Of a stretch of DNA of 5,863 nt, positions 1 to 5,863 are shown piece by piece (the first letter of the stretch is position 1; every line of letters starts with the position of its first letter). The notes below the pieces were generated by a model that searched no databases, was not told where the DNA came from, and saw only the letters and a list, made by a program, of their open reading frames with translations. The DNA is from an uncultured Burkholderiales Genera incertae sedis bacterium. Its GTDB lineage: Bacteria; Pseudomonadota; Gammaproteobacteria; Burkholderiales; Eutrophovitaceae. The stretch lies in the NCBI GenBank assembly GCA_905479505.1, contig CAJQMS010000101.1, positions 1 to 5,863 on the forward strand, in the 5' to 3' direction. The position numbers and the translations under genes were made by a program.

Positions 1-74
1 ACAAGGTTTCCGGTCAATGCCGCTCATGAACTGGGCGCGCGACAGAGACGCTTAGCTCTAATCCTCGCTAAGGA
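1..74. other. Left edge after pstB: no gene recognised
   Basis: Only 74 bases remain beyond the pstB stop. On the minus strand an ATG at 28-26 opens a frame MSGIDRKPC to the edge; it has no ribosome site and does not resemble the N-terminus of PhoU, the usual next gene. On the plus strand, one frame is open from the edge to TAG at 53-55 (17 residues, ending MNWARDRDA) and another to TAA at 97-99 (32 residues, overlapping the pstB end). Either could be the tail of a convergent gene. A weak inverted repeat, CTTAGC (51-56) with GCTAAG (67-72), lacks a T-run. I cannot choose among these. Confidence 0.4.
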
Positions 75-917
75 TCACCCAAAACGGCCAGTAATGTAAT
101 CCTCCGTTAGCCGATGCGCGGGTCTTGTAAATATTTTTTTAGTCTCACCGACCTCAACCAGTTTTCCAAGGTGAAAATAGGCTGTCCGATCTGAAACTCG
201 CGCCGCCTGCTGCATAGAATGAGTCACGATCACTATCGTATATTGCGCACGCAATTCCGAGATCAGCTCTTCAACCTTAGCGGTTGCAATCGGATCAAGC
301 GCCGAACAAGGCTCGTCCATCAAAATGACTTCGGGACCGACGGCAATCGCCCGAGCAATACACAAGCGCTGTTGCTGTCCTCCTGAAAGACTTGTTCCAG
401 GCTGATCAAGTCGGTCTTTCACCTCGCTCCACAAGCCCGCCCTCTCCAAAGAACGCTCAACAATCTCGTCGAGTTCAACACTATTCTTAGCTAAGCCGTG
501 AATCCTTGGGCCGTAAGCTATATTGTCAAAAATTGACTTAGGAAAAGGATTTGGCTTCTGAAAAACCATTCCCACGCGAGCCCTCAATGACACGACATCG
601 ATCTCAGAATGATAAATATCGTCACCATCAATATTTATACCTCCCTCCATCCGACATGTATCAATCGTATCATTCATGCGATTAAAACATCGAAGAAACG
701 TCGACTTACCACAACCCGACGGCCCAACAAACGCGATCACCTCACTAGCACCGATATCCAGAGTCACGTCATCTACTGCTAATTTATCATCGTAGAAAAC
801 ACTCACGTCTCTCGCGGTCATCCGCGGGTTATCGACATACACGTCGCCAACCGTTACTTTAGGAATTTCCCTATCTTGAAATCCTATCTCTTGTTTCTCA
901 GTCACTAAATTCGTCAT
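75..917 (-). CDS. pstB: Phosphate ABC transporter ATP-binding protein PstB
   Basis: This is the cytoplasmic ATPase of the Pst phosphate importer; it hydrolyses ATP to drive phosphate through PstC/PstA (EC 7.3.2.1 family). All ABC motifs are visible in the 280-residue product: Walker A GPSGCGKST at 65-73, Q-loop in VFQKPNPFP (Q120), signature LSGGQ at 177-181, Walker B VILMDEP at 197-203 with catalytic E202, and the switch histidine in VTHS (H233). The stretch RCFNRMND after Walker A and the QKPNPFP Q-loop are typical of PstB rather than other ABC ATPases. The protein is longer than E. coli PstB (257 aa) because about 28 residues precede the usual start of the fold. The ATG used follows pstA after 24 nt and has only a weak Shine-Dalgarno (GGG), so translation may depend on pstA. 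A start at M33 is possible but has no ribosome site either. Family assignment is secure. Confidence 0.97.
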   Translation of the reverse strand: MTNLVTEKQEIGFQDREIPKVTVGDVYVDNPRMTARDVSVFYDDKLAVDDVTLDIGASEVIAFVGPSGCGKSTFLRCFNRMNDTIDTCRMEGGINIDGDDIYHSEIDVVSLRARVGMVFQKPNPFPKSIFDNIAYGPRIHGLAKNSVELDEIVERSLERAGLWSEVKDRLDQPGTSLSGGQQQRLCIARAIAVGPEVILMDEPCSALDPIATAKVEELISELRAQYTIVIVTHSMQQAARVSDRTAYFHLGKLVEVGETKKIFTRPAHRLTEDYITGRFG

Positions 918-941
918 ATTAAACCCAGTATTACGCCATCA

Positions 942-2252
942 TCACCATCGACGCTCAAGTTTTTTTCTAAGGATAATCGCGCCAGCATTCATTGCAATCA
1001 AAAAAGCAAGCAAAACAATAATAGCAGCGCTCGTTTTTTGGATAAACATCCGTTCCGCGAAATCAGCCCACATGAATATTTGTACAGGCAAGGCGGTAGC
1101 TGGCTCCATCACCCCTCCCGGTACATCAACGATAAAAGCAACCATGCCAATCATTAAAAGCGGTGCCGTTTCCCCAAGCGCTTGAGCCATACCAATGATG
1201 GTGCCCGTCAGCATGCCTGGCATAGCAGGCGGAATAACGTGATGCAATATAGTTTGCATTTTGGAGGCTCCAATTCCAAGCGCAGCATCCCTGATACTAG
1301 GCGGCACTGCTCGTATCGCGGCCCGAGACGAGATGATTATGGTTGGCAGCGTCATCAGAGCTAACACAATTCCCCCAACGAGAGGAATAGAACGCGGCAA
1401 ACCAAAGACGATGATAAAAATCGCAAGACCCATTATTCCAAAAACGACTGACGGGACAGCAGCCAAATTGTTAATGTTGATTTCAATAAGCTCTGTAATT
1501 CTGTTTTTAGGTGCTATTTCTTCGAGGTACACAGCAGACGCAACACCCAATGGAAAGGCAATTAGCAAACAGACGCTTAATGTCCAGATTGATCCCAGCA
1601 GAGCACCCTTTATACCCGCAATTTCGGCATCCCGAGACGCAGAGCCCGTAAAAAGGTAATCACTGAACTCATATGAAATTAGTGATGCATCATTCAGAAT
1701 ATCTACAAACTCAATTGTTTTATCGTTAATTCTTCGATCAGATTCAGGCGTTTGGCGTGAGATGAACCCACGCATAAATGAATCAATATCATCATCGACT
1801 GCAAACTTTATTAACACTTTACTTCCAATAAGCTTCGGGTTATCCAAAGCAAATTCCGTCAGCCTGAGTGCGGAACCTGATGAGAGTACTGACCGAGCGG
1901 CACGCTTAGCCTTTCTTCCACCTGGATTATTAAGCGCTGAGAATAATGATTCATTAACTAACCCTTGAGCGTCACCTGAGTAAAGGGAAGCAGCACTCAT
2001 ATCTCCTCCAGGGTCCAAACGATCTTTATCAAGAAACACTTCCAGAACAACATAATGTTGAAACATGCCTGGTATGCCTTTGGACAATATTCCAGCAAAC
2101 AATAGAACCAGGAACGAAAGTGCTAGAGTAATCGCAGCTACACCCAAAAACCGAAAGCGACGCTCGCTGCGCCCACGCCTTTTAAGCGTCGCAGCCACGC
2201 GAACAGCAGCTTCTTTTGGCGTTAAAGGATTATTTAACGGTAACTTAGTCAT
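942..2252 (-). CDS. pstA: Phosphate ABC transporter permease PstA (long form)
   Basis: Inner-membrane permease subunit that pairs with PstC to form the phosphate channel. The product is 436 aa from the ATG at 2252, or 439 aa from an in-frame GTG at 2261. Numbered from the GTG: a basic cytoplasmic N-terminus (RRGRSERRFRF), TM1 at about 40-60, a large polar segment at about 65-215 that should lie in the periplasm, then the BPD_transp_1 permease core with helices near 220-247, 265-288, 293-312, 350-378 and 410-431. The EAA loop that docks on the ATPase is RDAALGIGASKMQTILHH (324-341). E. coli PstA is about 296 aa, so the periplasmic insert is the main difference; such long forms occur in other proteobacteria. 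The ATG overlaps the pstC stop by 8 bp, which implies translational coupling. It has no good Shine-Dalgarno at proper distance, while the GTG has AAGAGA four bases upstream, so the start is uncertain by three codons. The next gene is pstB. Confidence 0.95.
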   Translation of the reverse strand: MTKLPLNNPLTPKEAAVRVAATLKRRGRSERRFRFLGVAAITLALSFLVLLFAGILSKGIPGMFQHYVVLEVFLDKDRLDPGGDMSAASLYSGDAQGLVNESLFSALNNPGGRKAKRAARSVLSSGSALRLTEFALDNPKLIGSKVLIKFAVDDDIDSFMRGFISRQTPESDRRINDKTIEFVDILNDASLISYEFSDYLFTGSASRDAEIAGIKGALLGSIWTLSVCLLIAFPLGVASAVYLEEIAPKNRITELIEININNLAAVPSVVFGIMGLAIFIIVFGLPRSIPLVGGIVLALMTLPTIIISSRAAIRAVPPSIRDAALGIGASKMQTILHHVIPPAMPGMLTGTIIGMAQALGETAPLLMIGMVAFIVDVPGGVMEPATALPVQIFMWADFAERMFIQKTSAAIIVLLAFLIAMNAGAIILRKKLERRW

Positions 2253-3630
2253 ATTGTTCACGATATCTCTTTACGATTTGAAGGGCGAAAAAGTTAAGTG
2301 CCAGTGTAATCACAATCAAAACTAGGGCCAAAGCAAAAGCTGAGAGCGTCTTAGCAGACTCGAACTCCTGGTCCCCACTCAAAATAGTCACAATTTGTGA
2401 AGTAACAGTGGTGACCGCATCCAGCGGATTAAACGACAAGTTCGCCGCTAAACCCGCGGCCATTACGACGATCATAGTCTCGCCAATAGCTCGAGATACG
2501 GCGAGAATAACTGCAGCAACTATACCGGGTAACGCAGCCGGCAAAACGACTTGTCTAATCGCCTCGCTCTTCGTTGACCCCAGCCCGTAAGCAGCGTCTC
2601 GGAGCGATTGAGGGACAGCATTAATCACATCGTCGGACAACGAAGAGACGAAAGGAATAATCATTACACCCATAACCAAGCCAGCGGCTAGAGCGGATTC
2701 CGATGCGACCTCAATGCCCATGTAGGCACCAGCAGCTCTGACAAACGGCGCAACCGTGAGTGCGGCGAAAAATCCGTAAACAACTGTTGGAACGCCCGCT
2801 AAAATTTCTAATAGGGGCTTCACTATAGCCCGAGTTCTAAGACTCGCGTACTCGGCTAAATAAATAGCACTGAAGAGGCCAACCGGCACCGCCACTGTAA
2901 TGGCAACGGTTGATATTAAGAAGGTGCCTACAAACATGGGCAACATTCCGTATGTCGCAGTGCCCCCACCGGACCCCGCCCGCTCAGCTCCTTCAAATTG
3001 CGGATTCCATTCAAATCCAAAAATAAAATCCTGAAAGGGGATCAGTTTAAAGAAACGAATCGATTCAAACAACACAGACAAAACTATGCCGATGGTCGTA
3101 AATATCGCAATGGAAGAGCATGCCACCAAACCCCATAAAATAATGCGCTCTACGACGTTGCGAGCTCTAAATTCAGGGCTCATTCGATAATAGGCCAGAA
3201 AGCCGATTATCAGCGAAGAAAAAATTGTGGCCCCTGTGATGATCAGGTTTGACACTCTTTGCCAGCCAATCCAAGCATTCGCTGCCGTTTGGATCCACGC
3301 CTCAGGTTCACCAAACCTGATACCTTCAACCAAATTCATGACCTTAGTGAATGCTATCGCACGCACCACTAAGTTTCCTTCAAGAACATCTGAAGGATAA
3401 AAATTGTTCAACATCGATTTAAAAAGAAAATCGTCGGCTAAAGATAATATTAAAAGTAACGAAAGTGCCGGAATCATGGATGCCAGACTGACCCAAAACC
3501 CATAGTAGCGCGGCAGAGAATGCAGTTTATTGGTGCCAATCGTCCATTGTTTGACTCCCCAGCTCTGAGCTAAGTAAAAATAAAACACGCCAATGACGAC
3601 AATTGTGGCTATGAGACTTATTAACGACAC
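2245..3630 (-). CDS. pstC: Phosphate ABC transporter permease PstC (long form)
   Basis: Second inner-membrane permease subunit of the Pst importer, 461 aa. The C-terminal half is the BPD_transp_1 permease: helices near 232-262, 275-298, 312-332, 365-394 and 428-452, with the EAA loop RDAAYGLGSTKSEAIRQV at 344-361 and PAALPG after it. Typical PstC stretches are GMLPMFVGT and EILAGVPTVVYGFFA. The N-terminal half (1-225) adds helices near 2-20, 44-66, 128-147 and 161-189 with a soluble loop at about 67-127; E. coli PstC is only 319 aa, so this is the extended form seen in many other proteobacteria. The start is GTG (TCG TTA ATA follows), with Shine-Dalgarno AGAGGG about 10 nt upstream and no nearby ATG. 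It lies 78 bp after pstS, behind a strong hairpin, and its stop overlaps the start of pstA. Its expression therefore depends on read-through from pstS, as no separate promoter was recognised. Confidence 0.95.
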   Translation of the reverse strand: MSLISLIATIVVIGVFYFYLAQSWGVKQWTIGTNKLHSLPRYYGFWVSLASMIPALSLLLILSLADDFLFKSMLNNFYPSDVLEGNLVVRAIAFTKVMNLVEGIRFGEPEAWIQTAANAWIGWQRVSNLIITGATIFSSLIIGFLAYYRMSPEFRARNVVERIILWGLVACSSIAIFTTIGIVLSVLFESIRFFKLIPFQDFIFGFEWNPQFEGAERAGSGGGTATYGMLPMFVGTFLISTVAITVAVPVGLFSAIYLAEYASLRTRAIVKPLLEILAGVPTVVYGFFAALTVAPFVRAAGAYMGIEVASESALAAGLVMGVMIIPFVSSLSDDVINAVPQSLRDAAYGLGSTKSEAIRQVVLPAALPGIVAAVILAVSRAIGETMIVVMAAGLAANLSFNPLDAVTTVTSQIVTILSGDQEFESAKTLSAFALALVLIVITLALNFFALQIVKRYREQYD

Positions 3631-3652
3631 CGTGATACTTCCCTCTAAATTA

Positions 3653-3686
3653 AAACAGCCAGCTTTCGGCCAAAAGCTGGCTGTTT
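3653..3686 (-). terminator. Intrinsic terminator/attenuator between pstS and pstC
   Basis: On the minus strand a perfect 14-bp stem (AAACAGCCAGCTTT paired with AAAGCTGGCTGTTT) closes a 6-nt loop TGGCCG, and the RNA continues as UUUUAAUUU counting the last stem bases. This is a GC-centred stem with a U-rich tail, the layout of a Rho-independent terminator. It begins 22 nt after the pstS stop and ends 22 nt before the pstC start. With no other promoter recognised for pstCAB it most likely works as a partial terminator, giving more pstS than pstCAB message; it can also protect the 3' end of the pstS transcript. The stem is symmetric, but the run of T is best placed for minus-strand transcripts. 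Confidence 0.88.
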
Positions 3687-3708
3687 AACCATGTGTTTTG
3701 ACGTTTAC

Positions 3709-4746
3709 CTAATTTAAGTCATCCTTTTTCAGCGCCGGTAAATCCTTCATCCGGTCCATCATCTTTTGACGCTCAGCCATAGACAACGAAATCATACCAG
3801 CATCTGCGAGAATACCATCATCTCCCCAATGTTTCGTCCATTCCTTCATATATTCTTTAATACCTGGAACAACACCGACATGCGCATGCTTTACGTAAAA
3901 ATACAGAGCACGCGCTGCTTTGTATTCACCATCGCCAATCGCCTCAAATGTAGGTATTACACCATCAAGTTGGGAGCCCTGGACCGTATCGGAATTTTGA
4001 TCTAAATATGAAAAACCAAAAATTCCAAATGAGGTGAGGTCTTCGTTAAGCTTTTGAACAATCAAATTGTCTTGCTCACCGGCCTCGATATAGGCACCGT
4101 CTGTTCGCATTGCTCGGCATTTCTTACCCTTTTTATCACCACGCTTAATAGATAACGCTTGAGCGACCTCATTCCTCCCGCAATAAGATTTTTGATTAAT
4201 TAATTCCACAAACGATGCACGTGTACCTGAAGTCGTCGGCGGACCGTACACTCGAATTGCGATGTCAGGGTACTCAGGGTTCAATTCAGACCATTTTTTA
4301 TAAGGATTTGGAATCCATTTGCTCCCCGATGCATCAGGGACCTCAGCAGTCAAAGCTCGGCCCAGATCAGCTTGTGAAATCTTTAATAATGGTGCTTTTT
4401 TTGAATTCGCCAAAACAATGCCGTCATAACCGAATTTGATTTCTGTGACTTCGACACCATTTTGATCGCAATACTCAAGCTCCCTTGGCTTCATTCGAGA
4501 AGAGGCATTGCCAATATCGATAAACTGCATCCCAATCCCATCACAAACGCCCTTTTTGCCTACTGAGGACCCACCAGACTCTACAACCGGAGTCTTAAAT
4601 GCGGGATTTTGGCCGAGTTTTTCAGCAACTATTGTGGCGAATGGGAATACCGTTGAGGAACCGGCTAACGACACATAATCACGAGCCCATACCTGCGTTG
4701 CAAAAATACAAGAGACAATAACTAAAGTTATGTTACGAAACCTCAT
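3709..4746 (-). CDS. pstS: Periplasmic phosphate-binding protein PstS
   Basis: High-affinity phosphate receptor of the Pst importer, exported to the periplasm, 345 aa. A Sec signal peptide is clear: MRFRN, hydrophobic ITLVIVSCIFATQ, and a signal peptidase I site VWA-RD (after residue 21). The mature protein starts DYVSLAGSSTVFPF (phosphate-loop S30-F34), followed by VESGGSSVGKKG (55-66), IGNASSRM (78-85) and PTTSGTRASFVEL (170-182), the ligand-binding stretches of the PstS-like family. Four mature cysteines (68, 93, 189, 210) could form two disulfides. The aspartate of E. coli PstS in GASDAP appears replaced by serine here, closer to the SRKM form of Pseudomonas PstS. The ATG at 4746 is chosen because GAGGAG lies 6 nt upstream; an upstream in-frame TTG at 4767 would place that site inside the gene and spoil the signal peptide. 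It is the first gene after the Pho-box promoter and is followed by a hairpin, fitting high expression under phosphate limitation. Confidence 0.96.
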   Translation of the reverse strand: MRFRNITLVIVSCIFATQVWARDYVSLAGSSTVFPFATIVAEKLGQNPAFKTPVVESGGSSVGKKGVCDGIGMQFIDIGNASSRMKPRELEYCDQNGVEVTEIKFGYDGIVLANSKKAPLLKISQADLGRALTAEVPDASGSKWIPNPYKKWSELNPEYPDIAIRVYGPPTTSGTRASFVELINQKSYCGRNEVAQALSIKRGDKKGKKCRAMRTDGAYIEAGEQDNLIVQKLNEDLTSFGIFGFSYLDQNSDTVQGSQLDGVIPTFEAIGDGEYKAARALYFYVKHAHVGVVPGIKEYMKEWTKHWGDDGILADAGMISLSMAERQKMMDRMKDLPALKKDDLN

Positions 4747-4752
4747 ATGAAA

Positions 4753-4758
4753 CTCCTC
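4753..4758 (-). promoter_or_regulatory. Strong ribosome binding site of pstS
   Basis: GAGGAG on the minus strand lies 6 nt before ATG AGG TTT. It fixes the pstS start at 4746 rather than at the upstream TTG (4767), which lies on the wrong side of it. Confidence 0.9.
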
Positions 4759-4763
4759 AGTGG

Positions 4764-4776
4764 TCAATTTAATTGA
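4764..4776. repeat. 13-bp inverted repeat in the pstS leader
   Basis: TCAATT-T-AATTGA is a perfect inverted repeat around one central base, ending 5 bp upstream of the pstS ribosome site. It is A/T-rich and could arise by chance. It cannot form a stable RNA hairpin at full length because the loop would be a single base. No function is assigned. Confidence 0.4.
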
Positions 4777-4818
4777 TTAATGCTAGCCTTGGCTTTGCAT
4801 CATTTCTAACACACCCCT

Positions 4819-4852
4819 TTTATACATAATCAGTGTTACCGGAAGATTACAA
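4819..4852 (-). promoter_or_regulatory. Candidate PhoB-dependent promoter of pstS (Pho box plus -10)
   Basis: On the minus strand two 7-bp direct units, TTGTAAT (4846-4852) and CGGTAAC (4835-4841), lie 11 bp apart with a 4-bp spacer, the geometry of a Pho box (consensus CTGTCAT repeated every 11 bp). They match that consensus at about 5/7 and 4/7 positions and share GTAA. Exactly 10 bp further on is TATAAA (4819-4824), 5/6 to the sigma-70 -10 box. A Pho box replacing the -35 element about 10 bp before the -10 is the known arrangement of PhoB-activated promoters. Transcription would start near 4812, giving a leader of roughly 65 nt. The repeat match is imperfect, so the support comes from spacing and from the gene downstream. 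Confidence 0.65.
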
Positions 4853-4916
4853 GAAAGAGAATTGAGACCCGTACGAAGATTTAGATTTTTTAATTCTCTA
4901 ACGGGCGCGACTATGG

Positions 4917-4944
4917 ATTACCTAACTTTATAAAGTTAGGTAAT
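4917..4944. repeat. Perfect 28-bp palindrome after glmM
   Basis: ATTACCTAACTTTA is followed directly by its reverse complement, without a mismatch. It starts 9 bp after the glmM stop codon. As RNA it would fold into a stem of 11-12 bp with a 4-6 nt loop. No run of U follows on either strand (minus continues CCATAG, plus continues TGTTAC), so it is not a standard intrinsic terminator. It may end or stabilise the glmM transcript, or bind a dimeric protein; the sequence does not decide. Confidence 0.7.
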
Positions 4945-4953
4945 TGTTACTAA

Positions 4954-5863
4954 TCAAAGTATCGACCGTATCTCTTCAACCAGCTCTTTCACCGCTTGAT
5001 CTACAGAATAACCATCCTCTCCCTCCACCATCACTCGCAATAATGGCTCAGTACCTGACTCCCTGATCAGCACTCGATATTCAGAACCTAATTTCACCGA
5101 TAATTTTTTACCAAAGTTCTGCGCACAGGCAAGCTGAATGTCAGTTAACTTGTTCTCTAGCCGAATGTTGTTAAGCACTTGTGGATAGAGCACAATAGAC
5201 GACAGACATTGAGCTAAAGACTGTTGAGATCGCCTCAAAGCCGCAAGCACTTGAAGAGAGGAGACGATGCCATCCCCTGTCGTGTGTTTATCTAAACAAA
5301 TGATGTGCCCAGATCCCTCACCACCTAAAGTCCATTCTTTTTGGCGTAATTTTTCATGGACATAGCGATCACCAACAGCAGATCGTAAAAATGGAATTTT
5401 TAACGTTTTGAATGCATTTTCAATAGCCAAGTTCGTCATCACAGTGCCGACAACACCTCCGGCTCGGTCCACCCTTGGATTAGCAGCTATTACGTATAGC
5501 AACTGATCACCATCGTAAATCAACCCCTCGGAATCAACCATCATGAGTCTATCCCCATCACCGTCAAAGCTGATGCCTATATCAGCATTCTCCAGACGGA
5601 CACGATCTCGAACCGCATTTGGATGCAAGGCTCCACAGTTATCATTGATGTTAGTTCCATTGGGCTCATTACCCATCAAGCTAACCGAAGCCCCTAACTC
5701 TTTAAAAACGGTTGGTGCAACTTGGTACGTTGCGCCGTGAGCGCAATCCAAGACAATATGCATCCCCGACAAATCAAGATCCTGAGGAAATGTACTTTTA
5801 CAAAATTCGGCATATCTTCCTTCCGCGTCTACAACCCGCTTAGCCTTTCCAAGGTCGCTGGAA
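4954..5863 (-). CDS. glmM: Phosphoglucosamine mutase GlmM (5' part off the window)
   Basis: GlmM converts glucosamine-6-phosphate to glucosamine-1-phosphate (EC 5.4.2.10) in the cytoplasm, on the route to UDP-N-acetylglucosamine for peptidoglycan and lipopolysaccharide. The reading frame is open to the right edge, so 302 residues of a protein normally near 445 are present. The first visible residues, GKAKRVVDAEGRYAEFCKSTFP, are typical internal GlmM sequence. A TTG codon at 5772 is therefore not a start, and the catalytic phosphoserine near residue 100 is outside the window. Visible motifs are the Mg-binding loop DGDGDR (visible residues 100-105), the sugar-binding loop GGEGSGH (180-186) followed by DKHTTGDGI, and the C-terminal phosphate-binding loop RESGTEP (267-273) with LLRVMVEG. 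This motif set separates GlmM from phosphoglucomutase and phosphomannomutase. It points the same way as pst and ends 207 bp before pstS, which has its own promoter, so co-transcription is not required. Confidence 0.95.
   Translation of the reverse strand, partial: SSDLGKAKRVVDAEGRYAEFCKSTFPQDLDLSGMHIVLDCAHGATYQVAPTVFKELGASVSLMGNEPNGTNINDNCGALHPNAVRDRVRLENADIGISFDGDGDRLMMVDSEGLIYDGDQLLYVIAANPRVDRAGGVVGTVMTNLAIENAFKTLKIPFLRSAVGDRYVHEKLRQKEWTLGGEGSGHIICLDKHTTGDGIVSSLQVLAALRRSQQSLAQCLSSIVLYPQVLNNIRLENKLTDIQLACAQNFGKKLSVKLGSEYRVLIRESGTEPLLRVMVEGEDGYSVDQAVKELVEEIRSIL

Noticed and set aside
51..72. CTTAGC/GCTAAG inverted repeat as a terminator after pstB
   Set aside because: A 6-bp stem with a 10-nt loop and no T-run on either strand is too weak to call.
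1182..2325. Several plus-strand open frames opposite pstA
   Set aside because: They lie fully or mostly antisense to a clear permease gene, show no family motif and have no spacing or ribosome-site support.
3766..4439. Plus-strand open frames opposite pstS
   Set aside because: They are shadows of a well-supported coding frame, and their translations look like no known protein.
4699..4710. Lipobox-like IVSC in the PstS signal peptide (C13), suggesting a lipoprotein
   Set aside because: The hydrophobic stretch before the cysteine is only about seven residues and a good signal peptidase I site (VWA-RD) follows, so a soluble periplasmic protein is more likely.
4744..4767. Upstream TTG start for pstS, adding MTTEEFH
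   Set aside because: The extra codons contain the GAGGAG ribosome site itself, and the ATG behind it gives a normal signal peptide.
4856..4899. Distant inverted repeat AGAGAATT / AATTCTCT in the junction
   Set aside because: The 8-bp arms are A/T-rich and separated by 28 bp; this can arise by chance and no known site matches it.
5543..5740. Plus-strand open frame opposite glmM
   Set aside because: It lies inside the conserved metal-loop region of GlmM, whose coding constraint explains the open frame.
5770..5772. TTG start for a 272-residue GlmM
   Set aside because: The frame continues upstream with clear GlmM sequence (DAEGRYAEFCKSTFP) to the window edge, so the codon is an internal leucine.
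1..5863. CRISPR arrays, tRNA or rRNA genes, transposases and attachment sites
   Set aside because: No regular spaced repeats, RNA-gene signatures, transposase motifs or flanking duplications were seen; nearly the whole window is housekeeping coding sequence.

Overview
The window carries one transcription direction only. All five recognisable genes lie on the minus strand and read, from right to left: glmM (3' part), pstS, pstC, pstA, pstB. This is the high-affinity phosphate import locus (Pst ABC transporter) directly downstream of the phosphoglucosamine mutase gene. Moderate GC, Sec-type export, a PhoB-like promoter and the long forms of PstC and PstA fit a Gram-negative proteobacterium. I lean to a gammaproteobacterium, possibly aquatic. 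A glmM-pst neighbourhood is also known in betaproteobacteria, so the class is not settled from this window.

Layout from right to left. Positions 5863-4954 hold the C-terminal two thirds of GlmM, open to the right edge. Positions 4953-4747 are a non-coding junction. It holds a perfect 28-bp palindrome just after glmM, an A/T-rich stretch, a candidate Pho box with a -10 hexamer at canonical spacing, a short leader and a strong ribosome binding site. pstS follows (4746-3709), with its start moved to the ATG behind that site. A strong intrinsic-terminator hairpin sits at 3653-3686 in the pstS-pstC gap. pstC (3630-2245) and pstA (start 2252 or 2261) overlap, and pstB follows pstA after 24 nt. The last 74 bases (74-1) hold no gene I can recognise.

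How the parts work together: PstS binds phosphate in the periplasm, PstC and PstA form the inner-membrane channel, and PstB hydrolyses ATP on the cytoplasmic side. The hairpin after pstS would let most transcripts stop there, so the binding protein is made in excess over the membrane parts. The Pho box would turn the unit on when phosphate is scarce. GlmM makes glucosamine-1-phosphate for cell-wall precursors and is functionally separate.

I found no mobile element, CRISPR array, RNA gene or novel multi-gene system. The window is largely an ordinary pst locus. The points worth a second look are the regulatory architecture, the unexplained palindrome, the extra domains of PstA and PstC, and the lack of a visible phoU start after pstB.
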